A DNA stretch of 64,000 bases from contig JAJKFL010000004.1 in NCBI GenBank assembly GCA_021186555.1, positions 13,084,779-13,148,778 on the forward strand. The letters are read 5' to 3'. The notes under the pieces were generated by a model. That model did not search any database, was not told the origin of the DNA, and saw only the letters and a list, made by a program, of their open reading frames with translations. A program made the translations under genes and the position numbers. This DNA comes from Reticulitermes speratus. Taxonomy: Eukaryota; Arthropoda; Insecta; Blattodea; Rhinotermitidae. Shown piece after piece: positions 34,401-47,135 of the stretch; the stretch's first letter is position 1, and every line of letters begins with the position of its first letter.

Positions 34401-37400
34401 TGTGCCTGCAGCTGCACACAGTAATGTCTCCACACACAGTACATGCTTCTAACACATGCTGATGGCTTGCTGTGCCTACAGCTGCACACAGTAATGTCAC
34501 CATACAAAGTACATGCTTCTAACACATGCTGATGACTTGCTGTGCCTACAGCTGCACACAGTTTATGTCTCCACACACAGTACATGCTTCTAACACATGC
34601 TGATGACTTGCTGTGCCTACAGCTGCACACAGTAATGTCTCCACACACTGTACATGCTTCTAACACATGCTGATGGCTTGCTGTGCCTACAGCTGCACAC
34701 AGTAATGTCACCACACACAGTACATGCTTCTAACTCATGCTGATGACTTGCTGTGCCTACAGCTGCACACAGTAATGTCACCATACACAGTACATGCTTC
34801 TAACACATGCTGATGACTTGCTGTGCCTACAGCTGCACACAGTAATGTCTCCACACACAGTACATGCTTCTAACACATGCTGATGACTTGCTGTGCCTAC
34901 AGCTGCACACAGTAGTGTCTCCACACACAGTACATGCTTCTAACACATGCTGATGACTTGCTGTGCCTACAGCTGCACACAGTAATGTCACCATACACAG
35001 TACATGCTTCTAAACCATGCTGATGACTTTGCTGTGCCTACAGCTGCACACAGTAATGTCTCCATACACAGTACATGCTTCTAACCCATGCTGATGACTT
35101 GCTGTGCCTACAGCTGCACACAGTATGTCTCCAACACAGTACATGCTTCTAACACACATGCTGATGACTTGCTGTGCCTACAGCTGCACACAGTAATGTC
35201 TCCACACCAGTACATGCTTCTAACACATGCTGATGACTTGCTGTGCCTACAGCTGCACACATAATGTCTCCACACAGCAGTACATGCTTCTAACACATGC
35301 TGATGACTTGCTGTGCCTACAGCTGCACACAGAAATGTCCATACACAGTACATGCTTCTAACCATGCTGATGACTTGCTGTGCCTACAGCTGCACACAGT
35401 AGTGTCTCCACACACAGTACATGCTTCTAACCATGCTGATGACTTGCTGTGCCTACAGCTGCACACAGTATGTCTCCACACACAGTACATGCTTCTAACA
35501 CATGCTATGACTTGCTGTGCCTACAGCTGCGCACAGTATTGTCTCCACACACAGTACATGCTTCTAACACATGCTGATGACTGCTGTGCCTACAGCTGCA
35601 CACAGTAATGTCTCCACAACACAGTACATGCTTCTAACCCATGCTGATGACTTGCTGTGCCTACAGCCGAACACATATGTCCCATACACAGTACATGCTT
35701 CTAACCGATGCTGATAACTTGCTGTGCCTACAGCTGCATACAGTAGTGTCTCCACACACAGTACATGCTTCTAACCATGCTGATGACTTACTGTGCCTAC
35801 AGCTGCACACAGTAGTGTCTCACACACATAGACATGCTTCTAACACCATGCTGATGACTTGCTGTGCCTACAGCTGCACACAGTAGTGTCTCCATACACA
35901 GTACATGCTTCTAACACCCTGCTGATGACTTGCTGTGCCTACAGCTGCACACAGTAATGTCTCCAACACAGTACATGCTTCTAACCATTCTGATGACTTG
36001 CTGTGCCTACAGCTGCATACAGTAATGTCTCCATACACAGTACATGCTTTTAACCATGCTGATGACTTGCTGTGCCTACAGCTGCACACAGTAGTGTCTC
36101 CATACACAGTACATGCTTTTAGCCCATGCTGATGACTTGCTGTGCCTACAGCTGCACACAATAGTGTCCACCACACACAGTACATGCTTCTAACCCATGC
36201 TGATGACTTGCTGTGCCTACAGCTGCACACAGTAGTGTCTCCACACACAATACATGCTTCTAACACATGCTGATGACTTGCTGTGCCTACAGCTGCACAC
36301 AGTAGTGTCTCCATACACAGTACATGCTTCTAACCCATGCTGATGACTTGCTGTGCCTACAGCTGCACACAGTAATGTCTCCATACACAGTACATGCTTC
36401 TAAACATGCTGATGGCTTGCTGTGCCTACAGCTGCACACAGTAATGTCACCATACACAGTACATGCTTCTAACACATGCTGATGACTTGCTGTGCCTACA
36501 GCTGCACACAGTAATGTCTCCACACACAGTACATGCTTCTAACACATGCTGATGACTTGCTGTGCCTACAGCTGCACACAGTAATGTCTCCACACACAGT
36601 ACATGCTTCTAACACATGCTGATGGCTTGCTGTGCCTACAGCTGCGCACAGTAATGTCACCACACACAGTACATGCTTCTAACTCATGCTGATGACTTGC
36701 TGTGCCTACAGCTGCACACAGTAATGTCACCATACACAGTACATGCTTCTAACACATGCTGATGACTTGCTGTGCCTACAGCTGCACACAGTAATGTCAC
36801 CATACACAGTACATGCTTCTAAACCGTGCTGATGATTTGCTGTGCCTACAGCTGCACACAGTAGTGTCTCCATACACAGTACATGCTTCTAAACCATGCT
36901 GATGACTTGCTGTGCCCCAGCTGCTACAACAATAGTGTCACCACACATAGTACATGCTTCTAACCCATGCTGATGACTTGCTGTGCCTACAGCTGCACAC
37001 AGTAGTGTCTCCACACACAAGTACATGCTTCTAACACATGCTGATGACTTGCTGTGCCTACAGCTGCACACAGTAGTGTCTCCACACACAGTACATGCTT
37101 CTAACACATGCTGATGACTTGCTGTGCCTACAGCTGCACACAGTAATGTCACCATACACAGTACATGCTTCTAAACCGTGCTGATGATTTGCTGTGCCTA
37201 CAGCTGCACACAGTAGTGTCTCCATACACAGTACATGCTTTTAGCCCATGCTGATGACTTGCTGTGCCTACAGCTGCACACAATAGTGTCACCACACACA
37301 GTACATGCTTCTAACCCATGCTGATGACTTGCTGTGCCTACAGCTGCACACAGTAGTGTCTCCAACACAATACATGCTTCTAACACATGCTGATGACTTG

Positions 37401-38668
37401 CTGTGCCTACAGCTGCACACAGTAAGTGTCTCCATACACAGTACATGCTTCTAACCCATGCTGATGACTTGCTGTGCCTACAGCTGCACACAGTAATGTC
37501 TCCATACACAGTACATGCTTCTACCCATTCTGATGACTTGCTGTGCCTACAGCTGCATACAGTAATGTCTCCATACACAGTACATGCTTTTAGCCATGCT
37601 GATGACTTGCTGTGCCTACAGCTGCACACAGTAATGTCTCCATACACAGTACATTCTTCTAACACATGCTGATTACTTGCTGTGCCTACAGCTGCACACA
37701 GTCCGGTCTCCACAAACAGTACATGCTTCTAACTCATGCTGATGACTTGCTGTGCCTACAGCTGCACACAGTACTGTCTCCACACACAGTACATGCTTCT
37801 AAACACATGCTGATGACTTGCTGTGCCTACAGCTGCACACAGTAATGTCTCCACACACAGTACATGCTTCTAACACATGCTGATGACTTGCTGTGCCTAC
37901 AGCTGCACACAGTAATGTCTCCACACACAGTACATGCTTCTAAAACATGCTGATGACTTGCTGTGTCTACAGCTGCACACAGTAAGTGCTCACACAGACA
38001 TGCTTCTAACACACTGAGACTTGCTGTGACATGACACGTAATGTCTCCACACAAGTAATGCCTAAACATGCTGATGACTTGCTGTGCTCTACACTGCACA
38101 CAGATAATTGTCTCCACACACAAGTTACAATTGCTTCTAAAACATGCTGATGACTTGCTGTGCCTACAGCTGCACACAGTAATGTCTCCACACACAGTAC
38201 ATGCTTCTAAACATGCTGATGACTTGCTGTGCCTACAGCTGCACACAGTAATGTCTCCACACACAGTACATGCTTCTAAAACATGCTGATGACTTGCTGT
38301 GCCTACAGCTGCACACAGTAATGTCTCCACACACAGTACATGCTTCTAAAACATGCTGATGACTTGCTGTGCCTACAGCTGCACACAGTAATGTCTCCAC
38401 ACACAGTACATGCTTCTAAAACATGCTGATGACTTGCTGTGCCTACAGCTGCACACAGTAATGTCTCCACACACAGTACATGCTTCTAAAACATGCTGAT
38501 GACTTGCTGTGCCTACAGCTGCACACAGTAATGTCTCCACACACAGTACATGCTTCTAAAACATGCTGATGACTTGCTGTGCCTACAGCTGCACACAGTA
38601 ATGTCTCCACACACAGTACATGCTTCTAAAACATGCTGATGACTTGCTGTGCCTACAGCTGCACACAG
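28487..38668 (+). repeat. 60 bp tandem array, about 170 units, 10.2 kb
   Basis: Unit ACACACAGTACATGCTTCTA, ACACATGCTGATGACTTGCT, GTGCCTACAGCTGCACACAG plus TAGTGTCTCC-type ends that vary by phase; period 60. From 28487 to about 31107 about 44 units run without a single indel. From there to about 38110 one- and two-base indels are frequent, worst at 37975-38110. The last units (38150-38660) are again clean and nearly identical. Rare variants recur in blocks (see findings). Peptides on the minus strand (CSCRHSKSSA) are repeat translations. Confidence 0.97.
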
Positions 38669-39333
38669 CAGGGTTTCAATTTCGTTCTCTTGCAACATTA
38701 AGGCTTCCATTTCACTTGCCTTCGTTTTTCAGATTCATTATGCGACAACACAGTGCTGTCTTTCCCATGGCTTGCTTACTGTGCTCGCGACTAGGACGTT
38801 ATGGGATGGAATCCTATTGAGTCACAAGCTTCCCTTGCTTACAATCATAACACGTTTGTTTTATTTCTATAAAATCGTTCAAGAAAGCGGGGGCGATATT
38901 CATATCGAAAATATTAATACTTAACAAACTAATCACATAATACTTGAAGTTGGTCAAATATTTAAATACTTACAGTAATTTGTATTCTTCGCCAGATATT
39001 ATGATGAAATAAAAGCGAATGGGGAGGTTACGTAGTACGGAGGAGATCAAAGTCCAAAATCCGAAAGAATAGAGAACATTTGGCAGACATAAGCACAGAT
39101 GTAAGAACATTACCTGAAGGCTCTTACGTAAGTAGGCTGTTCGAATGACGACCGGGTGTAAGTCGCTCGCAGCAGACACAAGTGGAGGTCTCTATTGGCC
39201 TTTTGTGCCAAAACAGGGTAGGAAATTTACCTAGGTGGGCGACTGTTACATCCTCAAAGAGCACTCTGCGGCATGGATGTATTACTGTCGCTCTTGGCAA
39301 CCAACCTTCTATCTTTGAATTCCCGTGGAACAA
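38669..39333. other. No gene recognised
   Basis: Unique-looking sequence after the 60 bp array. A minus-strand peptide near 39124-39333 (IEGWLPRATVIHPCRR) is wording I vaguely associate with cockroach repeats, but I cannot support a gene. Confidence 0.4.
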
Positions 39334-39334
39334 A

Positions 39335-39525
39335 TGCAGTCGAACTCGGTTATAACGTCACGAAAGGGACTGAATATTCTGTATCGTTAGAAATGGGTGT
39401 TGTTATAACAGAGTAGTGTAACGTTAAGGTTAATAGTGAGGAATTAATTGGTACCACAGAATATCTGACACTATAGACGAGGTGTTGTATAAACCGATGT
39501 TGTTTTAACCGGGTTCGACTGTATT
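39335..39525. mobile_element. Pogo-type MITE, about 190 bp
   Basis: Left end CAGTCGAACTCGGTTATAAC; the right end read on the minus strand gives CAGTCGAACCCGGTTAAAAC. The inner blocks GGGACTGAATATTCTG and GGAATTAATTGGTACCAC are shared, inverted, with the copy at 47990-48165. There is no coding capacity. TIRs of this wording are typical of short pogo/Tigger-related elements (family assignment is inference). Confidence 0.65.
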
Positions 39526-40116
39526 TCTAGCCTCATTATGCGCATGAAAGGATGTGTCCTCCTAGCCGGCCATTCAATTTCACTGTAACCTGAAGCTATC
39601 ACACTGGTTAACGTAAATGTCTCCCATAAAATACCTTTTATTGATTAAGAGCAAAAATAAATTATCTCTTCTAGTCCAGCTTGCCTGTCACATTTACCGT
39701 ATCTCACGCCGATCCCCTTTGATGAAAGTGGCTTTCCATATTCATGACCTTCGAACTTTGTTTGGCCGTCATAATTGCCCAAGAGATGCCATCGTTTGTC
39801 CCTATCATGACATATTCACTGCAGTATGCAAATGCAAGTCACCATTACAGTTTAACTCATGAGCCAAAATGTACAATAATATGCAGTTACAAGGCTCTGC
39901 GTGTGACATCAGTCAATACGAATATTTGTGGTCCGTTTAAAGTATGAACTGAATTTACTGTCCAGAGCAGACCGTGTGGTGACGTGTCCGATTTGTATGC
40001 GAGGTTGGGGAATTACCAGCCTGCAGTCCGATATAGCTATATACAACTATGCATATATATAATGCACACCCAGAATACCCGTGTATTCTTGCTACAATAT
40101 TGTATACAGCAGCTAC
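39526..40116. other. No gene recognised
   Basis: Unique-looking sequence; no feature seen. Confidence 0.4.
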
Positions 40117-40690
40117 CTACCTACCTACCTAACTAAATAATTAACAAACAAAGTAGCTAACTTTATGGAGTAGAGTCCTTTTGCATAAGCTAACAATTCG
40201 TCAACTACCCAAAGTAATTCCCCGGAATTTGTCGCACCGGAATTTTCATTACCGTGTTCGAAACAGCCCGCCAATTTTCTCTCTCCTGAGCTACAGGACT
40301 ACAATTAACAACCACACATCCTTTCTCTTTTAAGATACATTTTAATATTATTCTCCTATCTACGTCTAGGTCTTGCAAGTGGTCTGCTGCCTTCAAGCTC
40401 CACCACAACATTCCCGTATGCATTTCTCTTCGTCTCCTTACGTTCACATGCTCCGTCCATTTTTATTCTTTAATTTGATCATCCAAATAATATTTATTGA
40501 GGAGTAAAAGTCATGAAATTATGGAATTTTCTCCAGTCTCCTGTTATTTCCTCTCTCTGAGGCCCAAATGCATTCCTCAGCAAACTATTATCTGGAAGCG
40601 TCAGAGCATAATTTGTTCGTATTGTAAGAGACGAAGTTTCGCGCACACATACAAAACAACAGGCAAAACTATAGTTTAGTACATTTTATC
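40117..40690 (-). pseudogene. Reverse transcriptase 3' end, family 1, strongly decayed
   Basis: Lines up in order with 5634-6240 on the minus strand: the ACCT/AACT tail at 40118-40135, TAGCTTATGCAAAAGGACTC, AATTCCGGTGCGACAAATTC, ATTTGATCATCCAAATAATA and the CTCTGAGGCCCAAATG block. Peptide traces such as WRAVSNTVMKIPV remain, but stops and frameshifts break it. It lies about 90 bp upstream of the first receptor exon. Confidence 0.7.
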
Positions 40691-40780
40691 TCTGTGTGTT
40701 TAGATAGCGAAACAGAACACAACAATAACACCATCTTCAAAGACGGAATATCTGACGTGTCTCCCATTTTGTGTTTCCAG

Positions 40781-40875
40781 GTGGCCGTGTTTTCTTACCA
40801 GGAGGTGGGGCCGGGTGTGTACGACTGCTGGGCGACTTTCATCATGCCCTGGGGAGAGCGAGCATATGTGACATG
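40781..40875 (+). CDS. Vasopressin/inotocin-type GPCR, internal exon (end of TM4 and extracellular loop 2)
   Basis: Partial gene, 95 nt internal exon. It starts in phase 0 after a good acceptor (pyrimidine-rich tract ending TTTCCAG) and ends two bases into a codon before a GTAGGT donor at 40876. The peptide begins [20 protein letters not shown] and continues [12 protein letters not shown]. DCWATFxxPWGxRAYVTW is the extracellular loop 2 signature of vasopressin/oxytocin receptors; its Cys is the one that in class A GPCRs bonds to the top of TM3. The protein would sit in the plasma membrane, bind an inotocin-like nonapeptide and signal through G proteins; that function is inferred from family. 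The final Trp is completed by the first base of the exon at 55555. CCAP or AKH receptor homologues are less likely because they lack the CWATF...PWG...AYVTW wording. Exons for TM1-TM4 are not recognised upstream. Confidence 0.87.
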
Positions 40876-41504
40876 GTAGGTGTGACGTCACAAGGCACTC
40901 GGGTTTACCTAGACACACTTATTGCCTTTAACATAATCTTTGAAATGCACCACGCCCACAAAATTCGAGGTTTTCTTGGCCACAAATATGAATATTATGG
41001 TCTCATTACATGAGATGCCATGTAGTTTCGTACTTGTGTACCGACGTTTCGGAGAAACATACTGAATCCATCTGGTATGGGACACCGTGTGGTTTGGCAC
41101 CTATCTACGAAACCATATGGTGGACATCCTACAATATCGTCATATACTGTCGTTGTGATATTTCAGATTCTTTCAGCGGTGATGCTAAGGATTCGTTGGG
41201 TGAGTGGTTCCCGACGTTTCGAATGAAGGTTATTGCTTCATCTCCAGAGTCAAGTGGTGCAAGAAAAATTACAGCCGTTCACGGCAAACAGGGTGTGTTC
41301 TGTAGGTGTGCAATAGGAGGGTGGCAAAGCAAAACAGTTCGTCGTGAGGTATTCTTCTCGGACTGCGACACAATCTATCGAAACTTCGGGAACCTGTCAC
41401 CCAAAAAGTGGCATCATATCCGACAAGACTTGACTTCTTTTCTCTTCGTTATTGGGACATATGTGATCGTTACAAGGTAAACTACAGATAACGAGTTATT
41501 TGCC
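40876..41504. other. Intron start, no further gene
   Basis: Contains two isolated hairpin-family remnants (TACCGACGTTTCGGAG at about 41038 and CCCGACGTTTCGAATG at about 41211). The frame of about 156 codons across it has no domain I recognise. Confidence 0.45.
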
Positions 41505-42441
41505 TTGCAGTAATTGGGAATCACAATATTCAATTGAGTCACTACAGAAAGCAAAGCTGCAATACAATATTCAACTGAGTCACTACAGGAAGCAAAGCTG
41601 AAATACAGCATTCAATTGAGTCACTACAGAAACCAAAGCTGCAATACAGCATTCAATTGAGTCACTACAGCAAGCAAAGCTGAAATACAGCATTCAATTG
41701 AGTCACTACAGCAAGCAAAGCTGCAATACAGCATTCAATTGAGTCACCACAGAAACCAAAGCTGCAATACAATATTCAATTGAGTCAGTACAGGAAGCAA
41801 AGCTGCAATACAGCATTCAATTGAGTCACTACATGAAGCAAAGCTGCAATACAGCATTCAATTGAGTCACTACATGAAGCAAAGCTGCAATACAACATTC
41901 AATTGAGTCACTACATGAAGCAAAGCTGCAATACAACATTCAATTGAGTCACTACAGGAAGCAAAGCTGCAATACAACATTCAATTGAGTCACTACATGA
42001 AGCAAAGCTGCAATACAACATTCAATTGAGTCACTACAGGAAGCAAAGCTGCAATACAGCATTTAATTGAGTCACTGCAGGAAGCAAAGCTGCAATACAA
42101 CATTCAATTAAGTCACTACATGAAGCAAAGCTGCAATACAACATTCAATTGAGTCACTACAGGAAGCAAAGCTGCAATACAGCATTCAATTGAGTCACTA
42201 CATGAAGCAAAGCTGCAATACAACATTCAATTGAGTCACTACAGGAAGCAAAGCTGCAATACAACATTCAATTGAGTCACTACAGGAAGCAAAGCTGCAA
42301 TACAACATTCAATTGAGTCACTGCAGGAAGCAAAGCTGCAATACAACATTCAATTGAGTCACTGCAGGAAGCAAAGCTGCAATACAGCATTCAATTGAGT
42401 CACTACATGAAGCAAAGCTGCAATACAATATTCAACTGATC
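41505..42441 (+). repeat. 41 bp tandem array, about 22 units (intronic)
   Basis: Unit TTCAATTGAGTCACTACAGG then AAGCAAAGCTGCAATACAAC then A. Variants include TACATGAAGC, CTGCAGGAAGC and CAATACAGC. It has no similarity to the 41 bp array at 17.9 kb, despite the same length. Confidence 0.93.
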
Positions 42442-42550
42442 ACTTTTTTTCTTTTATTTTGAGCCTCTTTTGCCGGAATAAATTCTTACATGCGTGTTTT
42501 CTCTTTCTTGTGCCTTTAACAAGTGTATCACAGATGGAACAATACAGTAG

Positions 42551-42956
42551 GTGGGGATGTGGTACAGTGTCAGGCAGATGTGGTACAGTGTCAGGCAGAT
42601 GTGGTACAGTGTCAGGCAGATGTGGTACAGTGTCAGGCAGATGTGGTACAGTGTCAGGCAGATGTGGTACAGTGTCAGGCAGATGTGGTACAGTGTCAGG
42701 CAGATGTGGTACAGTGTCAGGCAGATGTGGTACAGTGTCAGGCAGATGTGGTACAGTGTCAGGCAGATGTGGTACAGTGTCAGGCAGATGTGGTACAGTG
42801 TCAGGCAGATGTGGTACAGTGTCAGGCAGATGTGGTACAGTGTCAGGCAGATGTGGTACAGTGTCAGGCAGATGTGGTACAGTGTCAGGCAGATGTGGTA
42901 CAGTGTCAGGCAGATGTGGTACAGTGTCAGGCAGATGTGGTACAGTGTCAGGCAGA
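42551..42956 (+). repeat. 21 bp tandem array, about 19 identical units (intronic)
   Basis: Unit GATGTGGTACAGTGTCAGGC then A, with no variation inside the array; only the last unit runs out into GCAGATTCTC. Three forward frames are open (Cys-Gly-Thr-Val-Ser-Gly-Arg and others) because the unit has no stop. The lack of variants suggests recent expansion. Confidence 0.95.
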
Positions 42957-43086
42957 TTCTCTATTTTCTTTTCAAATCTCCGCCTCGACTAAAGTATGAC
43001 GCCCGTATATACAAGTACTTGACAGAATATTTAAAACACTGTAACAACCGATACTGCAATAATGTTACTTTTAGATTATATTAGTT

Positions 43087-43262
43087 TGGAGGCCGAGCCA
43101 TGCCTCAAGCTGCTAGTCGCCGGCCTCTCGCCATGGAGGCCAACGTTCAATCTCAGGCCAGTCCATGTGACATTTGTGGTGGACAAATAGGCACTGGGAC
43201 AGGTTTTCCTCGAGTATTTCAGTGTTCCTGAGTCAATTCGATACTCCCTGTTCATTCAATCA
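43087..43262 (+). mobile_element. SINE family B, copy 3, 3'-truncated and diverged
   Basis: GGCCGAGCCATGCCTCAAGC head, decayed box B (GTTCAATCTC), and body GTGGACAAATAGGCACTGGG then ACAGGTTTTCCTCGAG. The sequence similarity ends near 43262, before the tail seen in copies 1 and 2. Confidence 0.72.
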
Positions 43263-43484
43263 CATATAATCTTAGCAACTGACAGCATCGTTAAGTAACA
43301 CATTTATATTCGTAAAAGATAAAACTCTACAACATGGCAATGATATAGATTAAGTTCGATTATAAGAGGATTTAAAGCAATTTAGCACAATCATTACAAT
43401 GACTAGGCTACGGACGCTGAACTAAATTAGGTTTCCGACACGTAACAGATTTCTCCATTCTCCGATCGGATCTGGGATCCACTC

Positions 43485-43571
43485 ACCCTCGTATTCAATG
43501 GCTGCCGGGGTTCTGTCCCAGGGAATAAAGCGGCCGAGACGTTAAACTGAACAGACCTGTTAGCTGGTTAA
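43485..43571 (+). mobile_element. SINE-like family C fragment and TTAA site
   Basis: Contains TTCAATGGCTGCCGGGGTTC and AATAAAGCGGCCGAGACGTT, similar to family C. It ends at the TTAA (43568-43571) that precedes the piggyBac-like element. Confidence 0.4.
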
Positions 43572-46500
43572 CCCTTTAGACTAAGATCAACCTTAATTAC
43601 ATATAAAGACCCAGTCCGTACCGCGCAGTAAACACACTCCGTCTCAGTTATACAAACCAATCAGTTAATGCTGTACAGTGAAATAATCGCTGTTTGTTCT
43701 GAGATCCACACAAAACACATAAATACAGTCCGTACCGCGCAGTAAACACACTCCGTCTCAGTTACACAAACCAGTCAGTTAATGTTGTACAGTGAAATAA
43801 TCGCTGTTTGTTCTGAGAGCCACACAAAACACATAAATACACTGTGTGGGCAGAACGTAGAATTTGTGAATGTTAAACATGGTGGTACATATAGTAACCA
43901 CTGGGCTTTAATTTAAAGACCCAGTCCGTACCACGCAGTAAACACACTCCGTCTCAGTTATACAAACCAGTCAGTTAATGCTGTACAGTGAAATAATCGC
44001 TGTTTGTTCTGAGATCCACACAAAACACATAAATACGGTGTGTGGGCAGAACGTAGAATTTGTGAATGTTAAACATGGTGGTACATATAGTAACCACTGG
44101 GCTTTAATTTAAAGACCCAGTCCGTACCGCGCAGTAAACACACTCCGTCTCAGTTATACAAACCAGTCAGTCAATGTTGTACAGTCAAATAATCGCTGTT
44201 TGTTCTGAGATCCACACAAAACACATAAATTCAGTCCGTACCACGCAGTAAACACACTCCGTCTCAGTTATACAAACCAGTCAGTTAATGTTGTACAGTG
44301 AAATAATCGCTGTTTGTTCTGAGATCCACACAAAACACATAAATACAGTCCGTACCACGCAGTAAACACACTCCGTCTCAGTTATACAAACCAGTCAGTT
44401 AATGCTGTACAGTGAAATAATCGCTGTTTGTTCTGAGATCCACACAAAACACATAAATACAGTCCGTACCACGCAGTAAACACACTCCGTCTCAGTTATA
44501 CAAACCAGTCAGTTAATGCTGTACAGTGAAATAATCGCTGTTTGTTCTGAGATCCACACAAAACACATAAATACAGTCCGTACCGCGCAGTAAAACACTC
44601 CGTCTCAGTTATACAAACCAGTCAGTTAATGCTGTACAGTGAAATAATCGCTGTTTGTTCTGAGATCCACACAAAACACATAAATACAGTCCGTACCACG
44701 CAGTAAACACACTCCGTCTCAGTTATACAAACCAGTCAGTTAATGCTGTACAGTGAAATAATCGCTGTTTGTTCTGAGATCCACACAAAACACATAAATA
44801 CAGTCCGTACCGCGCAGTAAACACTCCGTCTCAGTTATACAAACCAGTCAGTTAATGCTGTACAGTGAAATAATCGCTGTTTGTTCTGAGATCCACACAA
44901 AACACATAAATACAGTCCGTACCACGCAGTAAACACACTCCGTCTCAGTTATACAAACCAGTCAGTTAATGCTGTACAGTGAAATAATCGCTGTTTGTTC
45001 TGAGATCCACACAAACACATAAATACAGTCCGTACCACGCAGTAAACACACTCCGTCTCAGTTATACAAACCAGTCAGTTAATGCTGTACAGTGAAATAA
45101 TCGCTGTTTGTTCTGAGATCCACACAAAACACATAAATACAGTCCGTACCGCGCAGTAAACACTCCGTCTCAGTTATACAAACCAGTCAGTTAATGTTGT
45201 ACAGTGAAATAATCGCTGTTTGTTCTGAGATCCACACAAAACACGTAAATACAGTCCGTACCGCGCAGTAAACACACTCCGTCTCAGTTATACAAACCAG
45301 TCAGTTAATGCTGTACAGTGAAATAATCGCTGTTTGTTCTGAGATCCACACAAAACACATAAATACAGTCCGTACCACGCAGTAAACACACTCCGTCTCA
45401 GTTATACAAACCAGTCAGTTAATGCTGTACAGTGAAATAATCGCTGTTTGTTCTGAGATCCACACAAAACACATAAATACAGTCCGTACCACGCAGTAAA
45501 CACACTCCGTCTCAGTTATACAAACCAGTCAGTTAATGCTGTACAGTGAAATAATCGCTGTTTGTTCTGAGATCCACACAAAACACATAAATACAGTCCG
45601 TACCGCGCAGTAAACACTCCGTCTCAGTTATACAAACCAGTCAGTTAATGCTGTACAGTGAAATAATCGCTGTTTGTTCTGAGATCCACACAAAACACAT
45701 AAATACAGTCCGTACCGCGCAGTAAACACTCCGTCTCAGTTATACAAACCAGTCAGTTAATGCTGTACAGTGAAATAATCGCTGTTTGTTCTGAGATCCA
45801 CACAAAACACGTAAATACAGTCCGTACCGCGCAGTAAACACACTCCGTCTCAGTTATACAAACCAGTCAGTTAATGCTGTACAGTGAAATAATCGCTGTT
45901 TGTTCTGAGATCCACACAAAACACATAAATACAGTCCGTACCACGCAGTAAACACACTCCGTCTCAGTTATACAAACCAGTCAGTTAATGCTGTACAGTG
46001 AAATAATCGCTGTTTGTTCTGAGATCCACACAAAACACATAAATACAGTCCGTACCGCGCAGTAAACACTCCGTCTCAGTTATACAAACCAGTCAGTTAA
46101 TGTTGTACAGTGAAATAATCGCTGTTTGTTCTGAGATCCACACAAAACACGTAAATACAGTCCGTACCGCGCAGTAAACACACTCCGTCTCAGTTATACA
46201 AACCAGTCAGTTAATGCTGTACAGTGAAATAATCGCTGTTTGTTCTGAGATCCACACAAAACACATAAATACAGTCCGTACCACGCAGTAAACACACTCC
46301 GTCTCAGTTATACAAACCAGTCAGTTAATGCTGTACAGTGAAATAATCGCTGTTTGTTCTGAGATCCACACAAAACACATAAATACAGTCCGTACCACGC
46401 AGTAAACACACTCCGTCTCAGTTATACAAACCAGTCAGTTAATGCTGTACAGTGAAATAATCGCTGTTTGTTCTGAGATCCACACAAAACACATAAATAC

Positions 46501-47135
46501 AGTCCGTACCGCGCAGTAAACACTCCGTCTCAGTTATACAAACCAGTCAGTTAATGCTGTACAGTGAAATAATCGCTGTTTGTTCTGAGATCCACACAAA
46601 ACACATAAATACAGTCCGTACCGCGCAGTAAACACTCCGTCTCAGTTATACAAACCAGTCAGTTAATGCTGTACAGTGAAATAATCGCTGTTTGTTCTGA
46701 GATCCACACAAAACACGTAAATACAGTCCGTACCGCGCAGTAAACACACTCCGTCTCAGTTATACAAACCAGTCAGTTAATGCTGTACAGTGAAATAATC
46801 GCTGTTTGTTCTGAGATCCACACAAAACACGTAAATACAGTCCGTACCGCGCAGTAAACACACTCCGTCTCAGTTATACAAACCAGTCAGTTAATGCTGT
46901 ACAGTGAAATAATCGCTGTTTGTTCTGAGATCCACACAAAACACGTAAATACAGTCCGTACCGCGCAGTAAACACACTCCGTCTCAGTTATACAAACCAG
47001 TCAGTTAATGCTGTACAGTGAAATAATCGCTGTTTGTTCTGAGATCCACACAACACATAAATACACTGTGTGGGCAGAACGTAGAATTTGTGAACGTTAA
47101 ACATGGTGGTACATATACCACTGGGCTTTAGAGGG
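43572..47135 (+). mobile_element. piggyBac-like non-autonomous element packed with a 114 bp minisatellite
   Basis: TTAA lies immediately outside both ends (43568-43571 and 47136-47139). The left end is CCCTTTAGAC and the right end, read inward on the minus strand, is CCCTCTAAAGCCCAGTGG; CCCT next to a TTAA target is the piggyBac pattern. The same right-hand end, again directly after TTAA, is found at 55261. The left terminal repeat is only a partial match, so the left boundary is less certain than the right. There is no transposase. Almost the whole interior is the array listed next. Confidence 0.6.
43613..47060 (+). repeat. 114 bp tandem array, locus 3 (intronic), about 29 units
   Basis: Same unit as at 13285-14770, here with frequent CCACGCAG for CCGCGCAG and some 112 bp units lacking one 'ac'. 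The first units are followed by the tail segment (43841-43925 and 44036-44120), and the final unit by the tail that ends in GGGCTTTAGAGGG. Variant order repeats in blocks of several units (for example the AAACACGTAAATACAG type recurring at 45242, 45809, 46148, 46716, 46829, 46943). Confidence 0.95.

Noticed and set aside
28487-38668. CRISPR-like regular spacing in the 60 bp array and other arrays
   Set aside because: Units are contiguous with no unique spacers, and the context is eukaryotic; these are minisatellites.
41010-41480. 156-codon forward frame just after the first receptor exon
   Set aside because: It lies in the intron, includes hairpin-repeat remnants and shows no GPCR or other domain; TM5 is instead found at 55555.
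42459-43084. Three overlapping forward frames of about 160-177 codons
   Set aside because: Repeat translation of a uniform 21 bp unit.
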